Assembly (NCBI GenBank): GCA_030836365.1
Contig: JAURQB010000017.1
Location: 1-21,176, forward strand
DNA: 21,176 nt
From: Bdellovibrionota bacterium
GTDB lineage: Bacteria > Bdellovibrionota > Bacteriovoracia > Bacteriovoracales > Bacteriovoracaceae
Direction: 5' to 3'
Below the pieces are notes generated by a model. That model ran no database searches. It saw only the letters and a program-made list of their open reading frames with translations, and had not been told where the DNA came from. A program made the translations under genes and the position numbers. Of the stretch, positions 7,702-15,946 are shown in pieces. Each line of letters opens with the position of its first letter. Positions within the stretch are counted from its first letter, which is position 1.

Positions 7702-8412
7702 ATGATAATATCCAGTATTTTTAAAAATCATTATTTCCATAGCACTTTTTCTTTTATTTACTGCTTGCGGCCTAGAAAGTGAAACAGTTGACTCTCAAGC
7801 GTCGAGAAGAGATTAAAATACATCTGCAAAAGTTACAGGTGTACAACTACTCATTGATGTAGATGGTGATGGATTTTCCAATGTCGAAGACTGCGATAAG
7901 CTTCAAATACGATAGCAAAACCAACATTTTAACTAATGAGCTCGACGTCCATGAGCGATTCATACAAAAAACATGCGCACTGTTTATCGCCTCAGGAAGA
8001 TCATGTCTTGAAGTTGTTTGGGCCAACAATCTTTGGAATGATGACCTTTATGCAATCGATACAGTAATTCATTCTCAGCTGATGGAACAAGCCAAGGAGC
8101 ATACGACGGGAATCGTTTTTTGGAATATGCTTAATAATTTGCACAATCCGACGAAGGGAATGATGGCAGAGCGTGATGTTTTAGACCCAAATGATTTTGA
8201 TGTTTCTGCATACATGCAAATGGAGATTTGAACAGGGAGGTAATCTAGAAAGCAGCTCATTTTATCGCCGTCTTTATATAAATGGTGATTTGAAAATAGA
8301 AGAGGAGTTATTAGAAGATTCGCAAGGAAATGTCATTGATTTGGCGAATGCGACGTTTCAGTCTGGATATGAGACAGGAGCAGAGAAACTCTATAATTGT
8401 ATCGTCGCTTGA
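7702..8412 (+). pseudogene. Decayed lipoprotein gene with TSP3-like calcium motif
   Basis: Pieces of one protein lie in three frames. An ATG at 7702 behind CGGAG starts in one frame. The lipoprotein signal KIIISIALFLLFTACG (from 7724, lipobox LFTAC) lies in the next frame and has no start of its own. That frame has a TAA at 7814-7816, then continues to IDVDGDGFSNVEDCD, a thrombospondin type 3-like calcium loop, before TAG at 7913. A second frame carries SKTNILTNELDVHERF and onwards to TGA at 8229-8231. The first frame then picks up RFEQGGNLESSSF and runs to TGA at 8410-8412, ending in NCIVA. At least three frame changes and one stop make a functional product unlikely. The original function is unknown; it was probably a cell-surface lipoprotein. 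Sequencing error cannot explain all lesions easily but is not excluded. Confidence 0.65.
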
Positions 8413-8445
8413 ACATGTCTAGGTGCTATTTGAAAATTTGTATCA

Positions 8446-8451
8446 TACAAT
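8446..8451 (+). promoter_or_regulatory. Putative -10 box for leaderless esterase operon
   Basis: TACAAT (5 of 6 matches to TATAAT) is followed by six bases (ATTGAA) and then the ATG at 8458. There is no Shine-Dalgarno for this start. The spacing is the same as at the hydrolase gene (7231-7236). No clear -35 is seen. Confidence 0.4.
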
Positions 8452-8457
8452 ATTGAA

Positions 8458-9057
8458 ATGAAATTAATCACTGCCTTACTATTTGTACTTATTGCCACGT
8501 CTATTCATGCGAAAACTATTTTGTTTTTAGGAGACTCTTTAACTGAAGGTTATGGTGTCGCCAGAGATAAAGCCTATCCTAAAATAATTGAACAAAAACT
8601 AAGGCAAGATGGGAAGGTTACTGGCCTTAAATTATTAAATGGATCCATTTCAGGATCTACCTCAGCGAGTGCTTATAAAAGGTTGCGCTTCTTTTTAAAG
8701 GCAAAACCAGATATTCTTGTTCTAGCACTTGGTGCCAATGACGGGCTTCGTGGGATCAAAACAGAAGTCACTTACGAACATTTGAAAAAAACAATCAAAT
8801 TGGCGCTTGAACATAAAATTAAAGTTTTACTCTGCGGAGTGAGAGTGCCACCAAATTATGGAAAAGAATATCACGAAAAATTTGTATCTATTTTTACAAG
8901 GCTCCAAAAAGAATTTAATCTTCCTTTTGTGCCTCGAATACTAGAAGGTGTTGCAGGTGTTCCGGAATTAAACCAAGCAGATGGAATTCACCCGAATGAG
9001 AAAGGTCATGAAGTTCTCGCGCGAACCGTCCACGCAAAATTGAAGGAGATCCTTTAA
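8458..9057 (+). CDS. tesA: Periplasmic SGNH esterase/thioesterase, TesA-like
   Basis: A 199-aa SGNH/GDSL hydrolase of the TesA (multifunctional acyl-CoA thioesterase I, lysophospholipase L1, arylesterase) family. Residues 1-18 (MKLITALLFVLIATSIHA) form a signal peptide with AxA-like cleavage, so the enzyme is exported. Block I is FLGDSLTEGYGV (23-34, nucleophile Ser27), block II has Gly66 in SISGSTS, block III is GANDG (Asn94) and block V is DGIHPN (Asp175, His178). Its TAA overlaps the next gene's ATG by one base. The tesA-ybbA-ybbP neighbourhood is also known from E. coli, where tesA is divergent; here all three are co-directional. It probably cleaves acyl esters in the periplasm, possibly on lipids handled by the adjacent transporter (inference). 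Confidence 0.92.
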   Translation: MKLITALLFVLIATSIHAKTILFLGDSLTEGYGVARDKAYPKIIEQKLRQDGKVTGLKLLNGSISGSTSASAYKRLRFFLKAKPDILVLALGANDGLRGIKTEVTYEHLKKTIKLALEHKIKVLLCGVRVPPNYGKEYHEKFVSIFTRLQKEFNLPFVPRILEGVAGVPELNQADGIHPNEKGHEVLARTVHAKLKEIL

Positions 9058-9722
9058 TGTATCAATTAAATGAAGTAACAAAAAGCTACGTGCAAGGAGA
9101 TTCAAAGATCGACGTTCTCAAAGGTATCGATTTTAATATATCAAGAGGTGATTCTGTTAGTATTATCGGCCAATCAGGTTCAGGAAAGAGTACGCTTTTG
9201 TCTATTTTATCAGGGCTTGAATCTTTGGATTCAGGAACAATTTTATTTGAGGGTAAAGATTTATCTCATTCAAGTGAGGACTCATTAACTTCTTTTCGAG
9301 CAGAAAACTTAGGAATTGTTTTTCAGCATTTTCATTTAGTGCCTCATTTAACAGCGCTTGAAAATATTTTATTACCTCTAGAAATTCTAGGAATCGATGA
9401 TGAGAGGTGGGGGGTAGATATGCTTAATCGAATTGGATTAGGTAATCGTGCTACTCATTTTCCTGCACAGCTGAGCGGGGGAGAAATGCAGAGAGTTGCC
9501 GTTGGCCGAGCGCTGATCTCAAGGCCTAAAATAATCTTAGCGGATGAACCCAGTGGCAATCTAGATTACAAAAACGCGCAGGTTGTAACCGATTTAATGT
9601 TTAACTTAACAAAAGAAGATAAGACTGCCTTAATTTTGGTTACTCATGACCAAGGACTAGCAAATCTGTGTGAGCGCCAGTTAACTCTATTTAATGGAAT
9701 ACTTAGCGAAGGTATAAAATGA
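9057..9722 (+). CDS. ybbA: ABC transporter ATPase, LolD/YbbA family
   Basis: A 221-aa ATP-binding subunit of the MacB/LolD class. Walker A is GQSGSGKST (38-46), the Q-loop is VFQHFHLVPHLTALEN (Gln90), the signature is LSGGEMQRVAVGRAL (139-153), Walker B is IILADEPSGNLD (159-170) and the H-loop is VTHD (His197). The VFQxFxLxPxLTAxEN form is typical of LolD/YbbA. A good AAGGAG (9043-9048) lies 8 nt before the ATG. It overlaps the permease gene by 4 nt (ATGA) and pairs with it as the motor of a mechanotransmission-type transporter that acts on lipids or proteins in the periplasm. The substrate of YbbAP is not established to my knowledge. Confidence 0.95.
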   Translation: MYQLNEVTKSYVQGDSKIDVLKGIDFNISRGDSVSIIGQSGSGKSTLLSILSGLESLDSGTILFEGKDLSHSSEDSLTSFRAENLGIVFQHFHLVPHLTALENILLPLEILGIDDERWGVDMLNRIGLGNRATHFPAQLSGGEMQRVAVGRALISRPKIILADEPSGNLDYKNAQVVTDLMFNLTKEDKTALILVTHDQGLANLCERQLTLFNGILSEGIK

Positions 9723-12181
9723 GAAAAAAGCTACTTGCACGGCTTTTTTATCGTGACCTCATACGTGATCGTTTTTTTCTCTTCTTTTTCGTTTTGAACT
9801 TATCAATTTCTCTTACTGGATTGGTTGGATTAGAAAACTTTAAAGCCGCATTCTCAAATTCCATTTCTAGACGTGCAAAGGAAATAGCGGGTAGTGATCT
9901 TTCAGTATCAGGTAGAAGGGCCTTGCCTGATGAAAAGTTAAGTATCTTATTGAAAGAACTTAAGCCTCTCGCTTACTCAAGGAAAGTCAGTTTTTTTTCA
10001 ATGGGAAGATCTGCCGTAAACTCCAAGCTCGTTCGGGTAAAGGAGTTTGATAAAAACTTTCCATATTATGGTTCTCGTAATTATTATCCAGAGACCAGCT
10101 CATTAAAGCATGATGAAGTTATTCTTTACTCGTCAACGTTGAAAATTTTTGATCTTAAGGTCGGTGATGAAATCATTATTGGCAGTAAAACATTTAAAGT
10201 CGCTTCAGAAGTCCTGGCCGACTCATCTGAGACCTTCGACATGGGGCAAATAGCTCCTAAGGTTTTGATCTCAAAAGAGGGAATTGAATGGGGGGAGTTT
10301 TTATCTAAAGGAAGTACTTCTTTTCATTCTATTTATTTTAAAACGAGAGCATCAATCAATGAAAAAGATAAAAATAAAATTATTGATTTAATTGATGATA
10401 ACAGCATACGTGTACGAACAATGGATGATACTTCTGGCCAAGTCGGGCGAGTGTTGCAATATTTAAGTGACTTTTTGGGGATTGTTTCTATTGTCGCGTT
10501 ACTACTTTCCCTCGTTGGTGGCTTCTATCTCTATCTGAGTTTTATTTTAAAAAAAAGAAAATCAATATCTATTTATAAATCAGTTGGTTTATCACTAAGG
10601 CAAATTAAAAATGGGTTGTTTTTCCAGTGCTTGATAGTTGCGTTTATGAGTTTCTGCTTATCTTTACTTGGAAGTTATCTTATTAATAAAATCGGTTCTT
10701 ATTTAATAGCTCCATATTTATCACAATCACTAGATATAGGACTATCCCTAAATGGAGTAATAATTGCTATCATTGTCCTTATTATAGTTTTTGTTGTTCT
10801 TCTTAAACCGCTTATTGGCTCTGTGCTAAATCAAAAAGCGAGCTCACTTTTTCAAGAATCGCTCTCGTTAGATATATTCAAAAATAGTTTTAACTATTTG
10901 ACGCATGTTCAATTAGTATCAATCTTATTTTTTTTAACTTTTTGGCTGTCTGGAAGCTGGAAACTAAGTCTGGGTTTTATTGCCGCATTACTGTTGGGCG
11001 TTAGTGTTGTTTTATTATCTATTATTTTAATATTTAGATATTTTCCACACTTTAATTACTTTGAATTGAAAATGGCCATGAGATACTTAGAGCGAAAAAG
11101 ACTAAGTACGATCAGTATTTTTATCTCTATATTTTTTGGTGTCTCCTTGATGAATCTTATTCCTGTTTTGGAGCAAAATATAAATGCAGAATTAAATGGT
11201 GTCGACAGCAAAAATTCTCCCGAATACTTTCTATTTGATATTCAAGAGGAACAGGTCGAGGATTTAGAAATTGCGTCAAAAGAAATGAAATTTAAGTTAA
11301 TGAGTATTTCCCCAATGATTCGTTCGAGATTGATTAAAATAAATGGAGAGACGGTAAAAGTAGATAAAACTAAAGCATTGACTAGAGAAAAACAAAGAGC
11401 ACAGCAATTTCAAAACCGAGGAGTTAATTTAAGCTATCGAGGGCATCTAAATCCTGGAGAGGAAGTAATTGGAGGAGTTTTTTCTCGGTATGATGGCGTT
11501 GGAGAAATACCTATAAGTCTTGAAACCAGATATATGGAGCGTATCGGAGTTAAACTTGGAGATCGTCTTACATTTGATATTTTAGGCCTTGAGTTTGATG
11601 GTGTTATTAAAAGCGAGAGGCAAGTGAAATGGACTAGTTTTCTTCCTAACTTCTTTATTCTTTTTCCAACAGGGGTTTTAGAAGATACTCCTAAAACATT
11701 TTTAGCTAGTGTGAAAATGAGTCAGAAAACATTACTATTCATGTCGGAAATGTCTGCAAAATTTCCAAATGTTAGTATTATTGATGTTAAAGATATTACC
11801 AATAAAGTGAGTCGGGTAATGTCTGAAATGAGCACTGCGCTTACTTTGATGAGTGTGCTTAGTATTGTTATTGGGCTTGTTATAATTACATCTCTTGTCG
11901 GCCATCAATTGATTGAACGAAAAAAAGATCTAACTCTCTATAAAATGATTGGATTAAAAAAACTCCGTATAAAAAGAATTATTTTTATTGAGTTTATTGG
12001 AGTGACCTTCTTTGCGAGCTCTCTAGGGACAATATTTGGTCAATTAATCGGGCAGATAATCTCTTATCAAATGTTTTATGCATTCGGAGATTTCGACTTG
12101 ATGTCCGTTTTAAAAGTTAAACTCTTATTATTTATTTTTGTTTTTTCAATTATTGGATTAATTACGAAGAAAAATATTTAA
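9719..12181 (+). CDS. ybbP: ABC transporter permease, YbbP-like with two FtsX domains
   Basis: An 820-aa inner-membrane permease. It has a first membrane helix near 19-38, a periplasmic MacB-like region (about 45-245) and an FtsX core with helices near 253-277, 300-320 and 343-363. Further hydrophobic segments lie near 397-440 and 463-480, followed by a second periplasmic region to about 700. A C-terminal FtsX core follows, with helices near 707-728, 750-780 and 802-818 and the characteristic LTLYKMIGLKK cytoplasmic elbow; the first core has the matching SISIYKSVGLS. This duplicated layout and the length fit YbbP rather than LolC/E or MacB. It is the partner of the upstream ATPase. The protein ends directly after the last helix with KKNI. 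Confidence 0.92.
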   Translation: MRKKLLARLFYRDLIRDRFFLFFFVLNLSISLTGLVGLENFKAAFSNSISRRAKEIAGSDLSVSGRRALPDEKLSILLKELKPLAYSRKVSFFSMGRSAVNSKLVRVKEFDKNFPYYGSRNYYPETSSLKHDEVILYSSTLKIFDLKVGDEIIIGSKTFKVASEVLADSSETFDMGQIAPKVLISKEGIEWGEFLSKGSTSFHSIYFKTRASINEKDKNKIIDLIDDNSIRVRTMDDTSGQVGRVLQYLSDFLGIVSIVALLLSLVGGFYLYLSFILKKRKSISIYKSVGLSLRQIKNGLFFQCLIVAFMSFCLSLLGSYLINKIGSYLIAPYLSQSLDIGLSLNGVIIAIIVLIIVFVVLLKPLIGSVLNQKASSLFQESLSLDIFKNSFNYLTHVQLVSILFFLTFWLSGSWKLSLGFIAALLLGVSVVLLSIILIFRYFPHFNYFELKMAMRYLERKRLSTISIFISIFFGVSLMNLIPVLEQNINAELNGVDSKNSPEYFLFDIQEEQVEDLEIASKEMKFKLMSISPMIRSRLIKINGETVKVDKTKALTREKQRAQQFQNRGVNLSYRGHLNPGEEVIGGVFSRYDGVGEIPISLETRYMERIGVKLGDRLTFDILGLEFDGVIKSERQVKWTSFLPNFFILFPTGVLEDTPKTFLASVKMSQKTLLFMSEMSAKFPNVSIIDVKDITNKVSRVMSEMSTALTLMSVLSIVIGLVIITSLVGHQLIERKKDLTLYKMIGLKKLRIKRIIFIEFIGVTFFASSLGTIFGQLIGQIISYQMFYAFGDFDLMSVLKVKLLLFIFVFSIIGLITKKNI

Positions 12182-12279
12182 AATATATTCTCACTATTCA
12201 TTCAAAAATAAAGAATTAGCTGCTTGAACCGATCAGATGAGAAAGTTTTAAAGGAGTTATTATCAATACGAAAGTTATT

Positions 12280-12510
12280 TTGACATTATTATGCATTTTT
12301 CCTGCTTCTGCCTATGCATACCTTGATCCAGGGACAGGGGCGATGATTATTCAAGCCGTTGTTGCTGTTTTTGCTGGAATTGCTTTTTTTGTGAAATCGA
12401 ATTGGCAAAAAATTAGAGGCCTAAAGAGTGGCGAAAATAAGCTAGATCAAGAGTCTGATTCATCTGAGGTAAAAGATGATAGCGATGAAACGATTAATAA
12501 AGCGTCCTAG
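12280..12510 (+). CDS. Small signal-peptide/TM protein with YLDPGTG motif
   Basis: This small exported or membrane protein heads the phosphoramidate-like operon. After a signal-like hydrophobic stretch ending PASAYA come YLDPGTGAMIIQ, one membrane helix (AVVAVFAGIAFFV) and a charged tail with many Asp, Glu and Ser. Small proteins with Y-L-D-P-G-T-G are, from memory, common beside surface-polysaccharide genes; their function is unknown. The start is uncertain. TTG at 12280 is the only conventional codon but lies 23 nt after AAGGAG (12251-12256) and would shorten the signal peptide. In-frame ATC at 12262 or ACG at 12268 would give NTKVILTLL or KVILTLL and a normal signal peptide. Its stop is 2 nt before the transferase ATG. 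Confidence 0.7.
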   Translation: MTLLCIFPASAYAYLDPGTGAMIIQAVVAVFAGIAFFVKSNWQKIRGLKSGENKLDQESDSSEVKDDSDETINKAS

Positions 12511-12512
12511 AT

Positions 12513-13610
12513 ATGAAGTGGATAATAGAGATATTTGCTGCCCTCGGTGGATATTTCAAGTTTAATTCAATAATTGATAAAGGTGTTGTTGTTTATTTCG
12601 AAGGAACCCAAGATGTTCCTCATTTACTTCCTGTTGTTAATTGCCTAAAGCAGAGTAACCAAAAAGTAACAGTCGTCGCTTCGGAAGAATTAAGTGAGAT
12701 CGATCATCTCTTTATTGGAAGTGGGTTTTTTAGAATTCTTTTTTTTCAATTATTGGATTGTGAAATTATATTGATGACAATGCCAGACTTAGAGCGATTG
12801 CATATTAAACGCTCTAAAAATTCAGTGAAATATGCTTATGTATTTCATTCATTAAGTAGCAGTCATACAATATATCATGAAGAAGCTTTTGATGCTTATG
12901 ATATTATTTTTGCTGCTGGTAAGCATCACGTGACTGAAATTGAAAAAAGAGAGAAATTAAAAAACCTCAAATCAAAAATAATTATTGAAGGTGGATATCC
13001 AAGAATTGATTCAATTATTTCAAGTATGCCAGAGACCTTACCTGCTCCTAATACAATTACGATCGCACCAACATGGGGGAGTGGTTCCCTTTTAGAGCAT
13101 GAAAAAAATATGGATATACTGAAAGCATTAATAGATACTGGTTATCATATCTGTTTGCGCATTCATCCGATGACAAAACGACACCACCCTCAATTAATAG
13201 AAGATTTAAAAAAGAGATTTGGCACCAAAAAAACATTTAATATTGTGGAGAATATGAGTGACAAAAATAGTCTTTATGAGTCTTTCATGATGGTCTCTGA
13301 TTGGAGTGGTGCCGCATTTGACTTTTCTCTCACTCAAAAGAGACCGGTATTATTTATCAATACTCCACAAAAAATTAACAACCCAAATTTTCAAAAGATA
13401 GAATTACCGGCGGCTGAAGATGAAATTAGAAATCATTTAGGAAGAGTAATTGAGCTAGAGGATTTAAGAAATATTAAATCAATAGTTAATGACTTTCAAT
13501 CTAACAAAGAGCAATGGAAACAACGTATAGATCAGCTTGGTAATGAATTCGTATTTAATTTGGGGTGCAGTGCTGAAAAAATAGCAAATGAAATAATGAG
13601 GTTGAAATGA
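12513..13610 (+). CDS. TagB/TagF-like CDP-alditol phosphotransferase
   Basis: This 365-aa protein has the core motifs of the CDP-glycerol:poly(glycerophosphate) glycerophosphotransferase (TagB/TagF) family. They are FHS with His112 in the acceptor-base region, GGYPRIDSI (160-168), APTWGSG (185-191), RIHPM (216-220) and SDWSGAAFDFSL (262-273), matching the family's GxPRxD, R-x-H-P and (S/T)DxSSxxFD signatures. Family enzymes move a phospho-alditol group from a CDP donor to a glycan or wall polymer, releasing CMP, at the cytoplasmic face of the membrane. The gene overlaps the kinase by 4 nt and sits in one operon with a cytidylyltransferase. I infer that its donor is the CDP compound made by the next three genes, perhaps cytidine diphosphoramidate rather than CDP-glycerol. 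The donor and acceptor are not provable from sequence. Confidence 0.85.
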   Translation: MKWIIEIFAALGGYFKFNSIIDKGVVVYFEGTQDVPHLLPVVNCLKQSNQKVTVVASEELSEIDHLFIGSGFFRILFFQLLDCEIILMTMPDLERLHIKRSKNSVKYAYVFHSLSSSHTIYHEEAFDAYDIIFAAGKHHVTEIEKREKLKNLKSKIIIEGGYPRIDSIISSMPETLPAPNTITIAPTWGSGSLLEHEKNMDILKALIDTGYHICLRIHPMTKRHHPQLIEDLKKRFGTKKTFNIVENMSDKNSLYESFMMVSDWSGAAFDFSLTQKRPVLFINTPQKINNPNFQKIELPAAEDEIRNHLGRVIELEDLRNIKSIVNDFQSNKEQWKQRIDQLGNEFVFNLGCSAEKIANEIMRLK

Positions 13611-15946
13611 TCTTGAAGACTAAGGCTGAAACACTTCTTGAGCTTCAAGATAAATTAGAATCAGCAAAAGTTTTGCCAATTTTCCTAATCAGAGCGAAAG
13701 ACTGGACAAAAAATAGAGATAAGATTATGCAAACAATATCTCAAGAGAGCTGGTCTAAAGAAAAACTAATTGTCAGAAGTTCAGCTTTAAATGAAGACAG
13801 TGAAACCGAGTCCATGGCCGGAAAATACGAATCTATTCTCAATGTTGATATTAAGGTGAATTTAAGTGATGCTGTTGATGAGGTATTTAAATCCTTTGGC
13901 GAATATAATGGCGATGATATATGTTTTATTCAACCAATGTTACCAAAAGTAAAAAGATCAGGGGTTTGCTTTACGAGAGATCCATCAAACTCTGCTCACT
14001 ATTATGTCATTAACTTTGATGATACAAGTGGAAAAACGGATACTGTTACGGGGGGCACGGCCGGCGATTTGAAAACACTACTTGTTGCGAAGACAATCAG
14101 TGGGACATCAAAAGAGAAATGGGTGAATTCATTAATTAATTTATGCCGCGAGCTTGAAAAAAAGTATGTAACTCACAATTTAGATATAGAATTTGGGTTT
14201 GATGAGAATGAGAGCTTATATTTGTTTCAAGTGCGTCCACTTATTTTAAAGACTTGTGAAGAAATAAGTCTTGAAAAACAGCATACTATTTTAAGACAAA
14301 TTAAAAATAAAGTGGCTTCATTATCTAAGCCTTTTCCCTATCTCGCCGGTAAAAAATCAATACTTGGAGTAATGCCAGATTGGAATCCTGCCGAAATTAT
14401 TGGTGTTCGTCCCCGGCCGTTTGCACTTTCTTTGTATAAGGAATTTATCACAGATAGCGTGTGGGCCGAGTCTCGGAGCCGTTATGGATATCGAAACCTA
14501 AAAGGATTTCCGTTGCTCATCGATCTCGGGGGGATTCCATTCATCGATGTACGTGCTAGTTTCAATTCCTTTGTACCGAAGTCTCTAGATAAAAAAATAG
14601 CGGATAAACTAATTGAATATTACATCACTCAGCTAGAAAAAGATCCACGAAATCATGACAAGGTTGAATTTGAGGTTATTTTTTCTTGTTATACATTTGA
14701 TCTTGATAAAAGGTTAAGAGTGTTATTGAAAAATGGATTCTCGAAAGGCGAGATTACTGAAATAAAGAAGTCTCTACTTGATTTAACTAATAATGTTATT
14801 CAAGCTCAAAGTGGTATGTGGAAACAGGATGAGTTACTCATCTCGGAGCTTATTGAGAGACAGACAGAGATTTTAAACTCTGGACTTAATGAAATTGAAA
14901 AAATGTATTGGTTGACGGAAGATTGTAAACGGTATGGCACTTTGCCTTTTGCTGGTTTGGCCCGTGCAGGCTTTATTGCTGTGACGATGCTTAAGAGTCT
15001 CGTTCGAGAGGGTTTTTTAGAAGAAACTGATTACCATGATTTTTTAAATTCTCTCGAGGTTGTAAACTCTCAAATGGCAAATGATCTTCAATGTGTTGAT
15101 AAAAAAGACTTTCTGAAAAAGTATGGACATTTGCGTCCTGGTACTTATGATATTTTATCCGATAGATATGATCAGTCTCCAGATAAATACTTTACATTTG
15201 GAAAACGAAAAGACCCTAGTGAAATAAAAAATAATAAAGCCTCTTTTGGTTTGAGCTTGGAAAAAATGAATAAAATAAAGGAAATGATAGAGGAACATCA
15301 GATAGATCAGGATGTTGTTGATCTATTTAATTTCTTTAAGGGTGCAATTGAAGGCCGTGAATACTCAAAGTTTATCTTTACTAAAAGTCTCTCCGAGGTA
15401 ATGAGATTATTTGAATCTCTTGGGGAAAAATTTAATTTTTCAAAAGATGATATCAGTTATGCTGATATTTCAATTGTTAAAAGGCTTTATTCATCAACTG
15501 AAAGATACGTTCCAAGTATGAATGATTCAATCATGCGGGGGAAAAAAAGATATTCACTTGTTACTCAAAATACGACCCTTCCTCCATTGATTGTGTCTCC
15601 TGAGGACGTTGAGATTTTTTATCTTCCAGAGGAAGAGCCTAATTACATTACGTTGAAAAAAACGACCTCTGAAATCATTAACATTGTAGAAGGTGATAAA
15701 ATAAAACTTAGAGGGAAAATATTGATGATTCCTAACGCTGACCCTGGCTTTGACTGGATTTTTACCCATGAAATATCGGGGTTTATCACAATGTATGGTG
15801 GAGTCAACTCTCATATGGCCATTAGAGCGCAAGAGCTGGGGATCCCTGCTGTTATAGGAGCTGGTGAGTTGTTATATAAAAGATGGGAAAAAGCGCACAC
15901 CTTAAGTATTGATTGTGCTAATAAACAAGTGCAAATTATCAAATGA
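13607..15946 (+). CDS. Glutamine kinase-like dikinase (Cj1418-like)
   Basis: This 779-aa protein has the domain order of a PEP-synthase-like phosphotransferase without a PEP/pyruvate barrel. The N-terminal ATP-grasp domain (about 1-215) carries IVRSSALNEDSETESMAGKY (55-74), a GGTAGD loop and QVRPL (208-212). A central region of about 450 residues contains MPDWNPAEIIGVRPRP (256-271) and HLRPGTYDI (508-516). The C-terminal swivelling domain has the phospho-His motif GGVNSHMAIRAQELGIPAVI with His736. Because the His domain is last, PEP synthase and PPDK are excluded. The family includes rifampin phosphotransferase and C. jejuni Cj1418, which uses ATP to phosphorylate the amide nitrogen of L-glutamine, giving AMP and Pi. 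The adjoining amidotransferase-like and cytidylyltransferase genes match Cj1417 and Cj1416, so glutamine kinase is the favoured call. Confidence 0.82.
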   Translation: MILKTKAETLLELQDKLESAKVLPIFLIRAKDWTKNRDKIMQTISQESWSKEKLIVRSSALNEDSETESMAGKYESILNVDIKVNLSDAVDEVFKSFGEYNGDDICFIQPMLPKVKRSGVCFTRDPSNSAHYYVINFDDTSGKTDTVTGGTAGDLKTLLVAKTISGTSKEKWVNSLINLCRELEKKYVTHNLDIEFGFDENESLYLFQVRPLILKTCEEISLEKQHTILRQIKNKVASLSKPFPYLAGKKSILGVMPDWNPAEIIGVRPRPFALSLYKEFITDSVWAESRSRYGYRNLKGFPLLIDLGGIPFIDVRASFNSFVPKSLDKKIADKLIEYYITQLEKDPRNHDKVEFEVIFSCYTFDLDKRLRVLLKNGFSKGEITEIKKSLLDLTNNVIQAQSGMWKQDELLISELIERQTEILNSGLNEIEKMYWLTEDCKRYGTLPFAGLARAGFIAVTMLKSLVREGFLEETDYHDFLNSLEVVNSQMANDLQCVDKKDFLKKYGHLRPGTYDILSDRYDQSPDKYFTFGKRKDPSEIKNNKASFGLSLEKMNKIKEMIEEHQIDQDVVDLFNFFKGAIEGREYSKFIFTKSLSEVMRLFESLGEKFNFSKDDISYADISIVKRLYSSTERYVPSMNDSIMRGKKRYSLVTQNTTLPPLIVSPEDVEIFYLPEEEPNYITLKKTTSEIINIVEGDKIKLRGKILMIPNADPGFDWIFTHEISGFITMYGGVNSHMAIRAQELGIPAVIGAGELLYKRWEKAHTLSIDCANKQVQIIK

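Noticed and set aside
7863..8231. Independent 122-codon gene
   Set aside because: Its first 15-20 codons overlap the calcium-loop motif in another frame, it has no ribosome site, and it fits as a middle segment of the decayed lipoprotein.
13607..15946. Phosphoenolpyruvate synthase or pyruvate phosphate dikinase
   Set aside because: The phospho-His domain is at the extreme C-terminus and there is no PEP/pyruvate-binding barrel after it.
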